This document shows, piece by piece, positions 6,323 through 9,676 of a stretch of 9,676 bases of DNA. The translations under genes and the position numbers were made by a program. The stretch covers positions 1 to 9,676 of the forward strand of contig DQGV01000143.1 of the NCBI GenBank assembly GCA_003524705.1, in the 5' to 3' direction. This DNA comes from Anaerolineae bacterium (GTDB taxonomy: Bacteria; Chloroflexota; Anaerolineae; Anaerolineales; Villigracilaceae). Below the pieces are notes generated by a model. That model did not search any database. It was given only the letters and a program-made list of their open reading frames with translations, and had not been told where the DNA came from. The stretch's first letter is position 1, and each line of letters begins with the position of its first letter.

Positions 6323-9300
6323 ATGGAAAATAAACAATCACATCAAGAAATTTTAGATTCTATTCTTGCTAATTTAAAAAGTACAAACGACGCAGACCGC
6401 AAGCAAGCGATTGAACAATTAAGGGAAATTAACTTTAGCAGTCCAGCCATTCGCTCACTGTTGGAAAAAATGTCCCTGCAAGATTCAAATAACATCGTCA
6501 GAAAAGAAGCGTTAAAAGCATTGAGTCTGCCGTCAAATCAAGCCGTGCAAAAACATCTGATTGCCAATCAATTAGATAGAGGAATCCGATTTACGATTTT
6601 GAATGAAATCAAAAAATGGGTCAGCGATGGTTTATTGAATGAAGAAAATGCGGAAGTGATTCAAAGCCGTTATGATTTTGATTTTATCTCTACGCCTCAA
6701 CCCAAAGTGACATCTGCTCCTACACCTCAAAAAATTTCTCAGCCTGAAAAAGTTGCAGAGCCAGAAAGACCTGCAGAACCCAAAGCCCCCGCCCCAACTT
6801 TATTACAAACATTGACGAGCGAAGCCAGCATCAAAGTGTATTTATATTTAGGCGCATTTTTTGTGATTGCCGCCGCCGCAATTTTAGGCGCAGTGATTGA
6901 AGAATTACGTTTACCAATTTTGATTTTGGGAACATTGTTATTTGGCGGTTTAGCGATTGGGATTAAGAAAAGATTACCTCAACCTAGTTTTGCATTGTTC
7001 ATTGTGTTTTCATTTTTATTACCAATTACAGCCAACAGTATTGAATTAACTTTACGTGAAATTTTAGGATATGAATCTTTTGTTACATCTATTTATTGGG
7101 CAGTGATTTTATTGGTCATGTCTGCCATTTGGGCATTCGGCACAAAAATCTATGACTCAAGATTATTCAGCATCACCGCCTATGGTGCATTTGTGTTGGC
7201 ATTAATCAACATCGCCAATGTATTTGATACTGAACCTGAAATTTATACATTGTTCGGAAGCATTGCCGCATTCGGTGGTTTAGCAGGCACATGGTTGATT
7301 AAGAAATGGAAAGATACAAACTTTGCTCTGCCTGTTTTTGCTTCATCACAATTAGTGCAATTAATTGTTTTATTTGCTTCATTCTCTATTTTCAGCATAA
7401 AAGTATTTGACCCCTCCAATTCAACTTTATGGTATCTCGTTCCGTTTTTTGTATGGCTTCTTGCTAGCCTTTATTATGTCGTTTCAGATAAGTTATATCC
7501 ATTTGTTTTGTTTGCATGGGCAACAGCCGTTTCATTAATTCCAATTCCATTCTTCCTCGCCGCCACATTAGATTTAGAAAATGTAGGTTCAACCATTTTG
7601 TTATTGATTTGGGGAATTTTCCTGTCGGTTGCAAGTGAAATATTTAATCGAATCGAATCGCTTCGCAAATATAGTTTCCCATTCTTATTGGCTTCGTTCC
7701 CATCTTTTGTAATCAGCCTCGTCACTGGTTTTGTGTATGAAGCATGGCTCGGCATGGTCGCCTCGCTTGCGATTGCAATTTTGTTCACTGCGTTACACAT
7801 CATCCGCACCCGTTGGTGGTTATGGACATTAGCTTTGGTCAATTTTGTGATTGCTTATTTTGCATTCTTCCAACTTGATTTCATTCAAAATTTAAATATC
7901 TTTATTGGGTATCAGATTCTTTTCATCGGTTTATTATTCCTGCTCCCTGATTTATTCCTAAAGAAAGATTGGAATGATACCCCTGAACAACGCTTGCCAT
8001 TAAGAGTATTCGGCATTTTGCTTTCAGTTTCAGCAGTTTTTGTTTTCCTAGTAGAAAACGAATCAAGTTATGCCGCAATTTGTTTTGCAATCCTTACCCT
8101 TTTCACTGCCACTTATTCAATCGTATACCAAAAATCTTGGTTAGGTTATTTACCTGCTATCTTTTTACCAATCACAATTTTGTATGCAATAGATTATTTC
8201 AATCTCAACAAGTTTTGGCTTCCGATTTTCACTGGCTTAACATTTTTATATTTTATTTTTGGCATTGCCATTCGCTCCAAAGAAAATTGGTCATTTGTGT
8301 TTCGCAACACTGCTCTCACACTTGGCACAATTATCTCGTTCATTGCCTTCACCGAATCGAATCAAGCGAATGGTTGGTTTGCGTTTGGCATTGGTCTGTT
8401 GTTTATTGCCGAAATGATATTGCGCAAAAACGGTTTATTTGAAATTGGTGCGCCCACTTTCTTTAGCATCGCCGCCCTGCTCATTATGCAAGATTTTGAA
8501 GTCAATACTATTTCAACGCAACTTCTCATTCTTAGTTTGATATGGATTCTTTCGGATGTTCTGGCGCATTTATTTTATAAACATCCACGCCCATTGAATA
8601 TGATTATTCGTGGCATCGGCGGTTTGATTGCATTAAGCAATTACGGATTTTTATTTTCAGAATCGGATTTAACTGCCACATTTGGATTCTTAATTTACGC
8701 GCTTCTGTGGCTGACCGTCAGCCTGTTGTATAAAAACCCGACTCTTTTCTACGCCTTTACATTGACCGTTCCAATCTTTGTCATATTCTTATTCCGCAAT
8801 TTCGGTTTCACAAAATGGATTCATCCTGTGATATTGATTGCGTTGGTCTATTATGCTATCGGATTTGCATTACGAAGTTTGAATCGCTTCAAAGGTTGGG
8901 ACTCAACTTTGTTATATAGCGGTTTGGGGCTAGGAGTCTTCGTCTCGATAGCCTCACCACTTATAGGCGGAGTTGATGCGGCGATTCCAGTTGCAGTAGC
9001 GGCTACCCTTTGGGCAGTCGAAGCGTTTAGTAAGAAAAATGCTTGGCTGGCATTCCCTGCCAATGGTTTGTATCTGATGTCATATTTTATTTTGCTGAAT
9101 GAATTAAATGTGCAAGAGATTCAATTCTTCTCTATTGGCGCGGCATTGATTGGTTTGATTCAACATTATCTATTGACACGCTCCAATAGCAAAAGCGGCG
9201 CGTTTGTGATGGGTATGTTGTCACAACTTGTTTTGCTTGGCACAACCTATCTTGAAATGATTAATAAAAATGAATTATCTTATTTCTTTTTATTGTTCTT

Positions 9301-9541
9301 ACAATCATTAGCAGTGCTTATTTACGGACTTGTGATTCGCTCACGAAGCCTGACCTTCTTCCCGATTGGGTTTGTGATATTAGGAGTCATTACAGTTGTT
9401 TATAGTGCTTTAAAAGATGTCGGTGCGATTTTCCTAATCGGCTGTACTGGTATTCTTTTATTGGGTCTTGGAATTTTGGCAGTGCTATTGCGCGAACGAA
9501 TTGCAAAACTTGGTGAAAAGCTAAGTGACTGGGAAGCGTAA
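6323..9541 (+). CDS. Giant HEAT-like/multi-helix membrane protein of unknown function
   Basis: With this start the protein has 1072 residues. Residues 5-72 form amphipathic helices with a HEAT-like rhythm (DADRKQAIEQL, NNIVRKEALKAL). A segment around 97-121 (W-x5-LLNEENAEVIQSRYDF) resembles the short hinge found before DUF2157-type membrane regions. A Pro/Glu/Lys-rich linker follows (about 122-160), then roughly 30 hydrophobic helices from about 170 to 1057, with very few charged residues between them and a short basic tail. No catalytic motif, nucleotide site or transporter signature is visible. Similar long polytopic proteins (DUF2157/SCO7613-like) are known in Chloroflexi and actinobacteria without a known role. 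ATG 6323 has only a purine-rich stretch upstream. GTG 6239, in frame, would give 1100 residues but has no ribosome site, and the open frame continues upstream to the adapter-like junction, so the true N-terminus is unresolved. Confidence 0.75.
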   Translation: MENKQSHQEILDSILANLKSTNDADRKQAIEQLREINFSSPAIRSLLEKMSLQDSNNIVRKEALKALSLPSNQAVQKHLIANQLDRGIRFTILNEIKKWVSDGLLNEENAEVIQSRYDFDFISTPQPKVTSAPTPQKISQPEKVAEPERPAEPKAPAPTLLQTLTSEASIKVYLYLGAFFVIAAAAILGAVIEELRLPILILGTLLFGGLAIGIKKRLPQPSFALFIVFSFLLPITANSIELTLREILGYESFVTSIYWAVILLVMSAIWAFGTKIYDSRLFSITAYGAFVLALINIANVFDTEPEIYTLFGSIAAFGGLAGTWLIKKWKDTNFALPVFASSQLVQLIVLFASFSIFSIKVFDPSNSTLWYLVPFFVWLLASLYYVVSDKLYPFVLFAWATAVSLIPIPFFLAATLDLENVGSTILLLIWGIFLSVASEIFNRIESLRKYSFPFLLASFPSFVISLVTGFVYEAWLGMVASLAIAILFTALHIIRTRWWLWTLALVNFVIAYFAFFQLDFIQNLNIFIGYQILFIGLLFLLPDLFLKKDWNDTPEQRLPLRVFGILLSVSAVFVFLVENESSYAAICFAILTLFTATYSIVYQKSWLGYLPAIFLPITILYAIDYFNLNKFWLPIFTGLTFLYFIFGIAIRSKENWSFVFRNTALTLGTIISFIAFTESNQANGWFAFGIGLLFIAEMILRKNGLFEIGAPTFFSIAALLIMQDFEVNTISTQLLILSLIWILSDVLAHLFYKHPRPLNMIIRGIGGLIALSNYGFLFSESDLTATFGFLIYALLWLTVSLLYKNPTLFYAFTLTVPIFVIFLFRNFGFTKWIHPVILIALVYYAIGFALRSLNRFKGWDSTLLYSGLGLGVFVSIASPLIGGVDAAIPVAVAATLWAVEAFSKKNAWLAFPANGLYLMSYFILLNELNVQEIQFFSIGAALIGLIQHYLLTRSNSKSGAFVMGMLSQLVLLGTTYLEMINKNELSYFFLLFLQSLAVLIYGLVIRSRSLTFFPIGFVILGVITVVYSALKDVGAIFLIGCTGILLLGLGILAVLLRERIAKLGEKLSDWEA

Positions 9542-9542
9542 A

Positions 9543-9567
9543 GATTAGGCTAGTATGAATCCTAATC
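9543..9567 (+). promoter_or_regulatory. Small hairpin holding the next start codon in its loop
   Basis: gattagg (9543-9549) is complementary to cctaatc (9561-9567), and the 11-nt loop contains ATG 9555. The AGG of the weak ribosome site is in the left arm, so folding could lower initiation. A 7-bp AT-rich stem is marginal. Confidence 0.35.
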
Positions 9568-9676
9568 GCATTATTGTGTTTTTCTTTGTTATTACAACAT
9601 TATTATTAGCAGTACTATATTTTTATTGGTATTGGATTTCACCAATTTCTGATGCATTTGAAACAGGAAGGTTTTT
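9555..9676 (+). CDS. N-terminus of a membrane-anchored protein (partial)
   Basis: ATG 9555 opens a frame that runs off the window, giving 40 complete codons. It starts MNPNRIIVF, followed by a single hydrophobic helix to about residue 28 (aromatic end YFYWYW), then a polar stretch (SPISDAFETGRF). There is no lipobox or obvious signal peptidase site, so an N-terminal anchor is most likely. It begins 13 nt after the large membrane gene with only a weak AGG site 5 nt upstream, which suggests the same transcript and coupled translation. The product is not recognisable from this length. Confidence 0.6.
   Translation, partial: MNPNRIIVFFFVITTLLLAVLYFYWYWISPISDAFETGRF

Noticed and set aside
7644..7658. 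Short tandem aatcg repeats
   Set aside because: Two or three copies inside coding sequence (Asn-Arg-Ile-Glu-Ser) with no extension; chance.
7474..7842. 122-codon reverse-strand ORF inside the large membrane gene
   Set aside because: It lies opposite a continuous hydrophobic coding frame and its composition is that of an antisense shadow.
8080..8442. 120-codon + strand ORF rich in Cys, His and Phe
   Set aside because: It is an alternative frame of the large membrane gene; its odd composition comes from the T-rich codons of that gene.

Overview
All genes in this window lie on the + strand, and the base composition is AT-rich (clearly below 50% GC). Gene order, the lipoprotein amylase and the style of the large HEAT/membrane protein suggest an Anaerolineae-type Chloroflexi genome, probably a metagenome assembly. 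That assignment is inferred from recalled family resemblance, not from a search.

Positions 1-5678 hold a maltodextrin/starch utilisation locus. It contains the 3' end of a sugar-binding protein (malE-like), then malF- and malG-type permeases, a strong intrinsic terminator, a surface lipoprotein alpha-amylase of GH13, and a cytoplasmic GH13 neopullulanase/cyclomaltodextrinase-type enzyme, closed by a 15-bp palindrome. The expected workflow is that the lipoprotein amylase cuts alpha-glucans outside the membrane, the binding protein and MalFG import the oligosaccharides, and the cytosolic enzyme breaks them down. No ATPase (malK/msmK) and no regulator are encoded here, so both must lie elsewhere or upstream of the window.

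Regulatory structure is compact. An 11-bp hairpin with a GGAA (GNRA) tetraloop sits between malE and malF. The terminator after malG runs directly into a perfect TATAAT box that lies only 8 nt before the amylase ATG, so that mRNA is probably leaderless or nearly so.

Positions 5720-9676 hold a second, unrelated unit of membrane proteins: a small four-helix DUF4870-like protein, a very large protein with a HEAT-like N-terminus and about 30 membrane helices, and the start of a third membrane-anchored protein. The boundary between the first two is suspicious. The small gene ends exactly on a 13-base string (6191-6203) identical to the common Illumina adapter end GCTCTTCCGATCT, and both genes share one reading frame broken only by the stop at that spot. 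The apparent gene boundary may therefore be an assembly artefact hiding a longer or fused gene.

No intergenic stretch exceeds 300 bases. I saw no RNA genes, CRISPR arrays, insertion sequences or origins. I found no convincing new biological system; the best leads are the adapter-like junction, the leaderless amylase and the giant HEAT/multi-helix protein of unknown function.
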